Of a DNA stretch of 18,843 nt, positions 8,457 through 16,281 are shown one piece after another. Source of the stretch: Porphyromonadaceae bacterium (GTDB taxonomy: Bacteria > Bacteroidota > Bacteroidia > Bacteroidales > Dysgonomonadaceae); the NCBI GenBank assembly GCA_022840285.1, contig JALHIE010000113.1:1-18843 (forward strand), given 5' to 3'. Positions within the stretch are counted from its first letter, which is position 1, and every line of letters starts with the position of its first letter. Below the pieces are notes generated by a model that saw only the letters and a list, made by a program, of their open reading frames with translations, was not told the origin of the DNA and ran no database searches. The position numbers were made by a program, and so were the translations under genes.

Positions 8457-9200
8457 ATGTCCGACAGTCTTGTAATTATACCCACGTACAACGAAAAAGA
8501 AAATATCGAGAATATTATCCGTGCCGTTTTTGGTTTGTCGAAGCCTTTTGACATACTTGTTATTGACGATGGATCGCCCGATGGAACCGCAGCCATTGTG
8601 CGTCACTTGACAGAAACGGAGTTTTCAACCCGGCTTTTTATTGAAGAGCGGGAAGGTAAGTTGGGTTTGGGAACCGCTTATATTCATGGCTTCAAATGGG
8701 CTTTAGGTCATTCGTACGATTATGTTTTTGAGATGGATGCCGATTTTTCCCACAATCCCGACGACTTGCCCAGGCTCTATTCTGCCTGTCACGATGAAGG
8801 GTTCGATATGTCGGTGGGATCCCGCTATTGCAGCGGTGTAAATGTAGTTAACTGGCCTATAGGACGTGTCTTGATGTCCTATTTCGCGTCGAAATATGTT
8901 CAAATAATAACAGGCGTAGCTATTAAGGATACTACTGCTGGATTTGTATGTTACAAACGAAGGGTATTGGAGGCCATCAACCTGGATGAGATAAAATTCA
9001 AAGGCTATGCATTTCAGATCGAGATGAAATATACGGCCTACGCATTGGGATTCAAAATAAAAGAAGTGTCGGTCATATTTGTTAATCGTCAGTTGGGGAC
9101 CTCCAAAATGAACAGCAGCATTTTTGGGGAAGCTTTTTTTGGTGTCATGAACCTGAGGTGGAGAAAAATATCGGGCAACATTAAACCCAAACAATCATGA
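8457..9200 (+). CDS. GT2 polyprenol-phosphate mannosyltransferase-like glycosyltransferase
   Basis: A 247-residue GT-A fold enzyme like dolichol-phosphate mannose synthase, which moves a sugar from a nucleotide donor to a polyprenyl-phosphate carrier at the inner membrane. Motifs: VIIPTYNEKENI (N-terminal nucleotide site), LVIDDGSPDGTA, FEMDADFSHNPDDLP (the DxD metal motif), VGSRYCSG, and TTAGFVCYKR. The C-terminus has no strong membrane helices, so it is the short soluble type found in Bacteroidales. The frame is open upstream to 8355, but conservation begins at MSDSLVIIPTYNE and a promoter box lies in between, so 8457 is the start. Its TGA overlaps the ATG of the dihydroorotase by 4 bp, showing translational coupling. 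Confidence 0.93.
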   Translation: MSDSLVIIPTYNEKENIENIIRAVFGLSKPFDILVIDDGSPDGTAAIVRHLTETEFSTRLFIEEREGKLGLGTAYIHGFKWALGHSYDYVFEMDADFSHNPDDLPRLYSACHDEGFDMSVGSRYCSGVNVVNWPIGRVLMSYFASKYVQIITGVAIKDTTAGFVCYKRRVLEAINLDEIKFKGYAFQIEMKYTAYALGFKIKEVSVIFVNRQLGTSKMNSSIFGEAFFGVMNLRWRKISGNIKPKQS

Positions 9201-10340
9201 AGCTTATTCACCAGGCAGTCCTTATTAACGAAGGTCGTTCCTTTACGGGATCTGTACTCATAGAAAGAGACAGGATTTCGAAAGTGTTTGAAAGTGAAGT
9301 TCCGGAAAGTATACTTCAGCTGTGCAGTGAAATTATCGATGCGAGGGGCTTGTACCTGATTCCCGGGGTATTGGATGATCAGGTTCATTTTCGTGATCCC
9401 GGACTTACGCACAAGGGTGATATTTACACGGAAAGCAGGGCCGCTGTTGCTGGAGGCGTAACCTCGTTTATGGAAATGCCCAACACCAGCCCGCAAACCG
9501 TGACGATGGACGCCCTGCGTGAAAAGTTCGACTTGGCCGCACAAAAATCCATTGCCAATTATTCGTTTTACCTGGGTGCCACCAACGACAACATCAAGGA
9601 ACTGAAAAAAGTCGACAAAAAGAACGTTTGCGAGTGAAGAAGCATGTTACCGCTCTTCGGCACAAGCTGCGGAACTCGCTGACAAGTACGGTTCCCGCCT
9701 GCATGTGTTGCATCTTTCCACTGCCAGGGAAATGAGTTTGTTCAGTAAGTCGTCTGTAAAAGACAAAAAAATAACAGCAGAAGTATGCGTTCATCACCTT
9801 TGGTTTACCGATGAGGATTATGCCCGGTTGGGCACACGCATCAAATGGAATCCGGCGATAAAAACGCGTGTTGACCGCGATGCCTTGCGCTCTGCGCTGA
9901 TATCGGGAAAGCTGGATATTGTGGCAACTGATCATGCTCCGCATTTGTTGAGCGAGAAAGAGGGCGGTTGCCTGAAAGCTTCCTCGGGCGGGCCGTTGGT
10001 TCAACACTCCCTGCAGGCTATGCTGGAGTTGTCGTTGCAGGGACTTGGTTCCAAAGAATTTGTAGTGGAAAAAATGTGTCACGCGCCTGCAGATCTTTTT
10101 CAGGTGAAAGAAAGGGGGTATATCCGTGAAGGATATTTTGCCGATTTGGTGCTTGTAAACCCAAATAAGCCTTGTGCCGTCGACAAGAACAATATCCTGT
10201 ACAAATGTGGCTGGTCGCCGTTCGAAGGTGAAACTTTCCGGCACAGCATCGAGAAAACGTTTGTGAACGGGAATCTGGTGTTTGATAACGGCAATGTAGT
10301 TGAATCGGCTTCGGGGGAAGCATTGACGTTCGACCGGTAA
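9197..10340 (+). pseudogene. pyrC: Class I dihydroorotase, frame broken at about 9632
   Basis: Two frames together form a class I dihydroorotase (amidohydrolase superfamily), the third step of pyrimidine synthesis (carbamoyl-aspartate to dihydroorotate). The first frame (9197 to about 9632) has LIPGVLDDQVHFRDPGLTHKGD at its metal site, AVAGGVTSFMEMPNT, and ends NIKELKKVDKKNVC. The second frame (about 9632-10340) resumes with SEEACYRSSAQAAELADKYG, then LHVLHLSTAREMSLF, VATDHAPHLLSEKE (catalytic Asp) and the C-terminal small domain. Homologues have about 65 residues between these points, including the KLFMG-ST segment and an HCED metal-ligand segment; here they are absent, so about 200 bp appear deleted with loss of frame. 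The first frame stops at 9637. As written the enzyme would be dead. The ATG at 9197 overlaps the GT2 stop. Confidence 0.88.
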
Positions 10341-10380
10341 ATCCGTGTGGGGTTATGGCCCCTATGTGACAATAATTTTA

Positions 10381-10388
10381 TACCTTTG
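10381..10388 (+). promoter_or_regulatory. -7 promoter box of the MurG-like glycosyltransferase gene
   Basis: TACCTTTG is a perfect TAnnTTTG box in the 71 bp gap after the dihydroorotase, 24 bases before the GTG start at 10412. No good -33 TTTG is seen at the usual spacing. Confidence 0.55.
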
Positions 10389-10411
10389 CGCGAAATCAAG
10401 AAGAAATAACT

Positions 10412-11462
10412 GTGAAATTTTTATTTACCGTACAGGGCGAAGGCAGGGGACACTTTACGCAATCGCTCGCGTTGGCGTCTATGTTAAGAAAGTACGGACA
10501 CGAAGTGGTGGCCGTGTTGGTGGGTAAAGATGACTCTCGACAAATTCCCCGGTTTTATCTCGATAAGATCGACGCGCCTGTTTTTGATTTTAGAAGCCCT
10601 AATTTCACCGCATTATACAAACAAAAACGGCCAAACCTCGTATTGAGCGTCATTGGTAATTTTTCGCAATCGCAAGATAGAGGAATATCGTCCCGACGCG
10701 GTGGTCAATTTTTATGAAATGGTTACCGGAGTGGCTTTTAGAACCTATCGGTTTGATAAGAAGTTAAATGTTCAATTAATCAGCATCGCACACCAGTACA
10801 TGCTGCTGAATCCGAAATACAAAACCACCAGCGAACAGGACATCAAGTATTATTTTCTTCGGATGATAACGAAGGTTACCTGCCAGTGTTCGTCCAAAAT
10901 CTTGGCACTTTCGTTCCGTGATATGCCCGGAAGCATTGAGAAGAACCTGGTGGTTGTTCCGCCACTGCTCAGACAGGAGGTCTTTGAAAATGAACCCTCC
11001 GACGGAGATTATATCCACGGCTATATGATCAATACCGGATATTACGAGGAAGTGCTGGACTGGCACACTAAAAACCCCCACATTCCGCTGCGCTTCTTCT
11101 GGGACAAGAAGGATGCCGATGAGGTGACGGTGATAGACGAAAACCTGATACTGTATCGCATCGATGACGATCTTTTCCTGAAAAGTATGGCGGGCAGTAT
11201 GGCATATTCCACCACCTCGGGATTTGAGTCGGTGTGCGAGGCACTCTATTACAAAAAACCCATTCTGATGATTCCCGTACACGTGGAGCAGGAGTTTAAT
11301 GCTTATGATGCCAGCCTTTCCGGAGCGGGAATAAGCAGTACGAAATTTAAACTGAACAAACTGTTGAACTTTATACCGCATTACCGGCCCGATGAAAACT
11401 TCCGGGATTGGGTGCATCAGGCGGAAGAACGGTTTATCCGGGAGATCTGCGGCACCAACTAA
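10412..11462 (+). pseudogene. MurG-like (Glyco_trans_1_3) glycosyltransferase, frame broken at about 10663
   Basis: Two frames give a GT-B fold glycosyltransferase of the type annotated in Bacteroides as 'glycosyltransferase family protein'. The first begins with a GTG codon and VKFLFTVQGEGRGHFTQSL, a MurG-like glycine-rich N-terminal motif, and runs to LVLSVIGNF. The second resumes with RKIEEYRPDAVVNFYEMVTG and holds the C-terminal donor-binding region, STTSGFESVCEALYYKKP and PVHVEQEFNAYDASLSGAG. Homologues have about 12-15 more residues between the halves, a short helix leading into the RxIRKIEEY segment. The join lies in a run of five Ts (10660-10664), and the first frame closes about 55 bases later. 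Substrate is unknown. It stands downstream of GT2 and dihydroorotase but has its own promoter box. Confidence 0.8.
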
Positions 11463-11494
11463 AAAAGCCCTTAGCCGGGCGGCTAAAGGCTTTT
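11463..11494. terminator. Bidirectional intrinsic terminator
   Basis: AAAAGCC-c-TTAGCC, loop GGGC, GGCTAA-a-GGCTTTT. The 13-position arm has one mismatch and ends in T-runs on both strands. It begins 1 base after the glycosyltransferase stop and 9 bases past the 3' end of the tRNA-Thr, so it serves both convergent transcripts. Confidence 0.88.
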
Positions 11495-11502
11495 GGTGAA
11501 AG

Positions 11503-11575
11503 AGCCACAAGCGAGATTCGAACTCGCGACCGACGCGTTACGAATGCGTTACTCTACCTACTGAGCTATTGTGGC
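11503..11575 (-). tRNA. tRNA-Thr (anticodon CGT)
   Basis: The minus strand folds as a cloverleaf with acceptor GCCACAA/TTGTGGC, D-arm GCTC-AGTAGGTA-GAGT, anticodon loop TTCGTAA (anticodon CGT, reading ACG) and T-arm TCGCGAGTTCGAATCTCGC. The discriminator is T and CCA is not encoded. The closing pair of the anticodon stem is an A-C mismatch. Confidence 0.95.
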
Positions 11576-11589
11576 AACGTTTCGGGTTG

Positions 11590-11597
11590 CAAAATTA
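11590..11597 (-). promoter_or_regulatory. -7 promoter box of the tRNA-Thr gene
   Basis: On the minus strand TAATTTTG matches TAnnTTTG and lies 14 bases before the mature tRNA 5' end. A -33 element is not evident. Confidence 0.45.
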
Positions 11598-11636
11598 TAA
11601 AAAATAACCGAAACCGACTAAAATTACATCAAGTTT

Positions 11637-13187
11637 TTATCGTACGAACGCACTTAGGCTTAATTCCCAAAACAAATCTTTATCGAAAGCATACAATTTG
11701 TTGTTTCTCATAAACATATTGGGTGATGCCCGAAATTTCATTAACGCTTTTCCCGAATAATCACAAACGGTGAACTCTTTTTCATCGTTAGTCAGGAATT
11801 TATAATTGCCGTTATCGATTGTTTTTTTGAAAACATCCTTCTTGTCATACGTTATTAGTGTTTCTAAACTGTCAGTCAGCGAGATGACTCGATTCTCAGA
11901 CGTCATTATCAGGTTCTGTTCGGGGTAAGCGGCAGCCAAATCCATAAAAGTAGAATCGCCCTGCAGGGCATAGATTCCGGATTCCACAAAAGTATCCAGT
12001 CGTTCACCTTTCTCGAGACCGATTATTTTTTCCGTCAGCAGGCTGCCGTAGGCAAGGGAATAGGTGACGATTTTGTTTTCGAAAACCAGGAAAAGCACGT
12101 CGTTGATAACCTGAAAATTCCGGATGAACTCTTTTTTCTCGGGAATCATGTTTAAATACCGTTGGGTGCCGTCATTAAGGTTAAAAGCAGCGAAATAAGG
12201 GTCGCCAACCGTGGAAAAACCACCGTTGTAGAAGGCATAACCGCGATTGATCATATAAATGACCGAATCTTTCAGGAAAAGGGACGATTTCGATGTGATT
12301 TTTTCAGGTAGCGGGATACTCCACTGAATTTCTCCCGAGTTTCCTACCCGGGAAATCATATCTCGGGAAGCGAGAACGATCGTGTTTTCTTCATCGATCA
12401 GCATATTTGAAACCATTTCCGTAACCTCGTCGGGGTTTGTTTGATACATGACGGTTCCCGTGAGAACCCCCAGCAAAATACCTGCGGCGTTGGTTGCGAT
12501 CATTTTCCCGATCTTCTTTTGACTGGTGGTTGCTTTGTACGACCAGCTCTTTCCTGTAGGCAGTTCAAGTGCCTGAATTCCGTTGACGGACACCAGAAGA
12601 ATGGAGTCGGTCAGCATGTAAGCATCGTCCCAGCCGCGTGTCCGGTCAACCGGCTTGGTCCACAGAATATTTCCGTTGGATAAATCGATGGCCGATAAGT
12701 TATTCGACATGCTTTGGAGCGGATAACCCACGCCTATGTTCAGTTCCGGGTCTATAAAATAAAAGTCATTTTTGTTCTCCCAAAGTACCTTTCCTGTTTC
12801 GGGATCGAGGCAAAGGTTTTTCTTTTTTTCGGCGAGAAAGAGGTACCTCCCCTGTTGTTTTGTTTCGGAGTTGTTGTAATTGACATTCCGGCTCCATTTT
12901 ACAGATTTATCTTCCAGATCGATCATCACGACGTTTCCTTCATTCTTGAACGAGGTTTCTTTCTTGTTTGCCTGTCTCAGTTCGAGTAACAGGTTGTCTG
13001 AAAAACCATCCCAATGCCACCGGTAAATTTTGTGTTGTGGCTGGTAACATTTGGCCACAATATCGTTTCCGTCAAACGCTTTTCCTATAACGGTATCTTT
13101 TGTAACAAAAAATCCGTTGGCGGTACGTTGCGCATTTATGTATACGGTAAAGCATAAAAAAAGAAAGGGAAATAGCGTCTTTTTCAT
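11637..13187 (-). CDS. Exported PQQ-like beta-propeller protein
   Basis: A 516-residue protein with a signal peptide (MKKTLFPFLFLCFTVYINAQ, cleavage after Gln20 or nearby) and repeated propeller-blade motifs of the PQQ/outer-membrane-assembly BamB type: LDPETGKVLWENK (about 128-139), AIDLSNGNILWTKPV (166-180), ALELPTGKSWSYK, SRVGNSGEIQWSIPLP. No enzymatic residues can be assigned; such proteins are often scaffolds or unknowns in Bacteroidota. An unexpected hydrophobic Gly/Ala-rich stretch sits at about 229-249 inside the propeller. The start at 13187 is chosen because the upstream in-frame Met at 13247 would place the terminator hairpin of secDF inside the coding region and precede the signal peptide. 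Function unknown. Confidence 0.82.
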   Translation of the reverse strand: MKKTLFPFLFLCFTVYINAQRTANGFFVTKDTVIGKAFDGNDIVAKCYQPQHKIYRWHWDGFSDNLLLELRQANKKETSFKNEGNVVMIDLEDKSVKWSRNVNYNNSETKQQGRYLFLAEKKKNLCLDPETGKVLWENKNDFYFIDPELNIGVGYPLQSMSNNLSAIDLSNGNILWTKPVDRTRGWDDAYMLTDSILLVSVNGIQALELPTGKSWSYKATTSQKKIGKMIATNAAGILLGVLTGTVMYQTNPDEVTEMVSNMLIDEENTIVLASRDMISRVGNSGEIQWSIPLPEKITSKSSLFLKDSVIYMINRGYAFYNGGFSTVGDPYFAAFNLNDGTQRYLNMIPEKKEFIRNFQVINDVLFLVFENKIVTYSLAYGSLLTEKIIGLEKGERLDTFVESGIYALQGDSTFMDLAAAYPEQNLIMTSENRVISLTDSLETLITYDKKDVFKKTIDNGNYKFLTNDEKEFTVCDYSGKALMKFRASPNMFMRNNKLYAFDKDLFWELSLSAFVR

Positions 13188-13204
13188 AATCTTGTCTTTG
13201 TTCT

Positions 13205-13212
13205 CAAATGCA
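13205..13212 (-). promoter_or_regulatory. Possible -7 box of the beta-propeller gene
   Basis: TGCATTTG on the minus strand differs from TAnnTTTG by one base. It directly follows the secDF terminator T-tract, 17 bases before the ATG. A TTG inside the terminator stem (13234-13232) is 19 bases upstream and could be the -33 element. Confidence 0.35.
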
Positions 13213-13242
13213 AAAAAAACGGGTTGCCTGGCAACCCGTTTT
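13212..13242 (-). terminator. Intrinsic terminator of secDF
   Basis: A perfect 12 bp stem (AAAACGGGTTGC/GCAACCCGTTTT) with a 3-base loop, followed on the minus strand by a run of eight Ts in total. It lies about 30 bases after the secDF stop at 13273 and separates it from the beta-propeller gene. Confidence 0.9.
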
Positions 13243-13272
13243 AACATAATAATACCTAATTGAATATATTGT

Positions 13273-16112
13273 TTATTTTTTAGGTTCCAATTGTTTCTTT
13301 TCCTGCTGCGTTCTCATGATCGAGTAAGCTACAGGTGAAGCAATGAACAAACTTGTTACAGTTCCTACAACTACCCCGATCAACATGGCGAACACGAAAC
13401 TTCTTACGGCATCACCTCCCAGGAACAGAATACACAAGATAACCAGGATCGTACTCAAACCGGTGTTGATGGTACGTGCCAATACGGCGTTCATGGAGTC
13501 GTTGAACAGTGCGCGCAGTTCGCGTTTGGGATACAACTGGTGCACTTCACGGAAACGGTCGAACACAACCACTTTGTCGTTGATGGAGTAACCCACAATG
13601 GTCAGGATAGCCGCAACAAATGTCTGGTCGATTTCCATTGAGAACGGCATTACCTTCCAAAGAAGTGAATAAAAACCGATAACGGCAAACGTGTCAATAG
13701 ATAGTGCTGCAACTGTTCCTACGGAGAATGCCCAATTACGGAAACGGGTAAAAATGTAGATACCCATACAGATTAAAGCAATGGTAAGCGCCAGGAAAGC
13801 ATTCTTCATCGTGTCTTCGGCGACACTTGGACCCACTTTTTGTGAGCTCAGGATGTGGTCGTTGATGCTGCTTCCGGGTGTAATGTAATCTTTTAACCCT
13901 TCCCCAAGCAGTATAACTAAATCATCTTCCACGGTTGCGCTTTCGGAATCAATCATATAGTTGGTAGAAATACGCACCTGATTGCTTGAGCCGATGGTGA
14001 TTACCTGTGCCGATCCGCCTAAGACAGGTTGCAATGCTTGTTCAATATCTCCTGTTTTTACCGGCTGGTCGAAACGCACAATGTAGTTGCGTCCACCGGT
14101 AAAGTCGATACCCGTATTCAATTTCAAGGTAAAGAGCGAACCGATGCTGACAACTCCAAAAATGAGTTATATACGTTAAAGATTGCTCTTGAGAATCCGG
14201 TATTGAAAGTGAGTTTTTGCCACCTGTTTTTTTCAAATTGATACTCGTAAACCAAACGAGTTAAGAAAACGGCGGTTAGGAACGAAACGGAAATACCGAT
14301 GATCAGTGTAACGGCAAATCCTTTGATAGGACCTGTTCCGAAGATCGCCAGGATGATACCGGTAATAATGGTTGTCAGGTTAGAGTCGAGAATTGCAGAG
14401 AAAGCATTCTTATAACCGTCTTCCAGTGCTTTGCGCAACGATTTTCCATTGGCCAGTTCTTCCTTGATGCGTTCGTTGATCAGTACGTTGGCATCCACAG
14501 CCATAGCCAGAGACAAGATCATCCCCGCGATGCCCGGCAGTGTGAGGACTGCCTGGAATGCCGCCAGAACACCCAGCGTGAAGAAGAAGTTGATGAGGAG
14601 TGCACCGTTGATTACCATTCCCGGAACAATTCCGTACAGTAAACAGGTGAAGATAAACAATACGATAAGGGCAATGACGAACGATACAAAACCGTCGCGG
14701 ATGGCTTCCTGCCCCAGTGAGGGTCCCACAACGTCTTCCTGAACGATGCGTACACCCGCTTTCATTTTACCCGATTTCAATACATTTTCCAGGTCACCCG
14801 CTTCTTCGGGGGTAAATCGTCCGGAAATGGAGGAGCGTCCGCCTTCTATGCGGTCATTCACGGTAGGTGCAGAGTAAACGTAACCGTCAAGAACAATGGC
14901 GATGGATTTGCCTTTTTCTGCTCCTGTGATGGTTGCCCAGCGGCTGGCACCGGCTGAGTTCATGGTCATGCTCACTTCCCATGCTGAACCTTGTTGTCCC
15001 TGGTCGGCTTTCGCGTTGGTAACAACATCTCCTTCGAGGGCGGGCCCGCGTCTGGTTCCGTCACCTTTCAGTGCATATAATTCAAAATAAGTCTCACGCT
15101 GGTCGATGGGTTTAAATCCCCATTTGAAACGAACGTCGGCGGGAAAAATATCTTTGTATCGTTGTAGCAGGTAATTAACTGCGGCTGTATCGTTTTTGGC
15201 AGCCGTTCCCACAATAGGTCCGCTGGCACCGCTCATGGCAAAGTAGGGTTGAGCAAAATATTCAACAAAACTTTTGTTAAGTGTCAATGAATCCGTTGTT
15301 TCTGTTACTGTGGCGGAATCGGTGGATGTTGCCGCAGCGCCACGAACAGCCTGCGCATATTCTGCGGAACGGGTGTTTATTTCGTTGAAGTATGTTCCGA
15401 GTTCGTTTACGTTGTAGGTTTTCCAGAACTCCAGGTTGGCGCTTCCTTGCAGAAGATTTCGAACGCGTTCGGGTTCCGTAATACCGGGCATCTCGATAAG
15501 AATACGTTCGGCCTGATCAAGGCGTTGAATGTTGGGAGCAACTACCCCGAAACGGTCGATACGTGTACGAAGCACATTAAACGAGTTGTCAGCAGCACTT
15601 TTCACTTCCTGCCGGAGGACGTTGACTACCTGGTCGTTGGTTGCTGTCGGGGTCACCCTGTCACTCATGGTGATGCTGAAGATATTTGCCAGCTTACCGT
15701 CGGGATTTATTCTTTCGTAGTTTTGACGGAAAAGAGTGATGAAGTCGGATGAACTTCCTTTTCTGTTTTGAACAATCGTTTCCTGCAATGCCTGGTTAAA
15801 TTGCGGGTCATCGGTGTTGGCCAGCGCCCTGAGAACCTGGGCAACATCCATTTCCACAATCACGTTCATCCCGCCTTTCAGGTCGAGTCCTAGACCGATC
15901 TCTTTTTCACGAATTTGTTTTAGTGTGTATCCTAAATAGACTTTCTCGGTAGAAAGTGAATCGAGATACTGATTCTTTAGTTCCAAGTCTCCTTTGGCAT
16001 ACGCATCGGCTTTTTTGTTGTATTGTCTGCCTACTACGGTAAAAGATAAGTAGAACAAACAGATAAGCGTGAGTATGATTGCGAAAACTTTAATAAATCC
16101 TTTGTTTTGCAT
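13273..16112 (-). pseudogene. secDF: Fused protein-export membrane protein SecDF, frame broken at about 14167
   Basis: Two frames form the Bacteroidota-type SecD-SecF fusion, a proton-driven RND-family subunit that helps pull proteins out of the Sec channel. The first part (16112 down to about 14167) holds TM1 (residues 7-27), GLDLKGGMNVIVEMDV, the periplasmic P1 domain including FGVVAPNIQRLDQAERILIEMPG, and the membrane block with VDANVLINERIKEE. The second part (about 14166-13273) resumes as LIFGVVSIGSLFTLKLNTG, then IDFTGGRNYIVRFD, VAAILTIVGYSINDKVVVFDRFRE, and the last helices. Missing at the join are about 14-17 residues, the loop (DFxGxRK type) and first half of the SecF TM1 helix. The first frame stops at 14124. 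SecDF is important for growth, so I suspect a sequence error rather than real loss. A promoter lies upstream and a terminator downstream. Confidence 0.9.
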
Positions 16113-16135
16113 TTCGATATTACGTTTATTATATG

Positions 16136-16156
16136 AAAGGCATCAGGAATGCCTTT
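16136..16156 (-). promoter_or_regulatory. Stem-loop in the secDF leader
   Basis: AAAGGCAT/ATGCCTTT forms a perfect 8 bp stem with a 5-base loop, starting about 7 bases after the predicted transcription start and 24 bases before the secDF ATG. No T-tract follows, so it is not a typical terminator. It may stabilise the mRNA 5' end or have a regulatory role; this is inference. Confidence 0.45.
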
Positions 16157-16169
16157 ATTTTCGAGCCTG

Positions 16170-16177
16170 CAAATATA
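16170..16177 (-). promoter_or_regulatory. -7 promoter box of secDF
   Basis: On the minus strand TATATTTG is a perfect TAnnTTTG box, 57 bases upstream of the secDF ATG. The nearest TTG upstream is about 23 bases away, slightly more than the usual spacing. Confidence 0.6.
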
Positions 16178-16229
16178 CACTTTTTTTGTCTTTTTAAGAA
16201 CAATATCGTTGGATTATTTTTGCTGCATG

Positions 16230-16258
16230 GGAGGGAATGCTTTTCCGAGAATCCCTCC
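16230..16258 (-). terminator. Possible terminator hairpin of the M3 peptidase gene
   Basis: GGAGGGA/TCCCTCC makes a 7 bp GC-rich stem with a 15-base loop, starting 24 bases after the peptidase stop. It is followed by a broken A/T tract rather than a clean T-run, so the call is weak. Confidence 0.35.
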
Positions 16259-16281
16259 TTACCTTGCCGGATAAAAGTTAA

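Noticed and set aside
10349..10362. GGGG/CCCC hairpin between the dihydroorotase and the glycosyltransferase as a terminator
   Set aside because: The stem is only 4 bp and is not followed by a T-run on either strand.
10776..11510. A 244-codon open frame antisense to the MurG-like glycosyltransferase, running through the terminator
   Set aside because: It reads through a strong terminator and into the tRNA-Thr region and mirrors a conserved sense protein.
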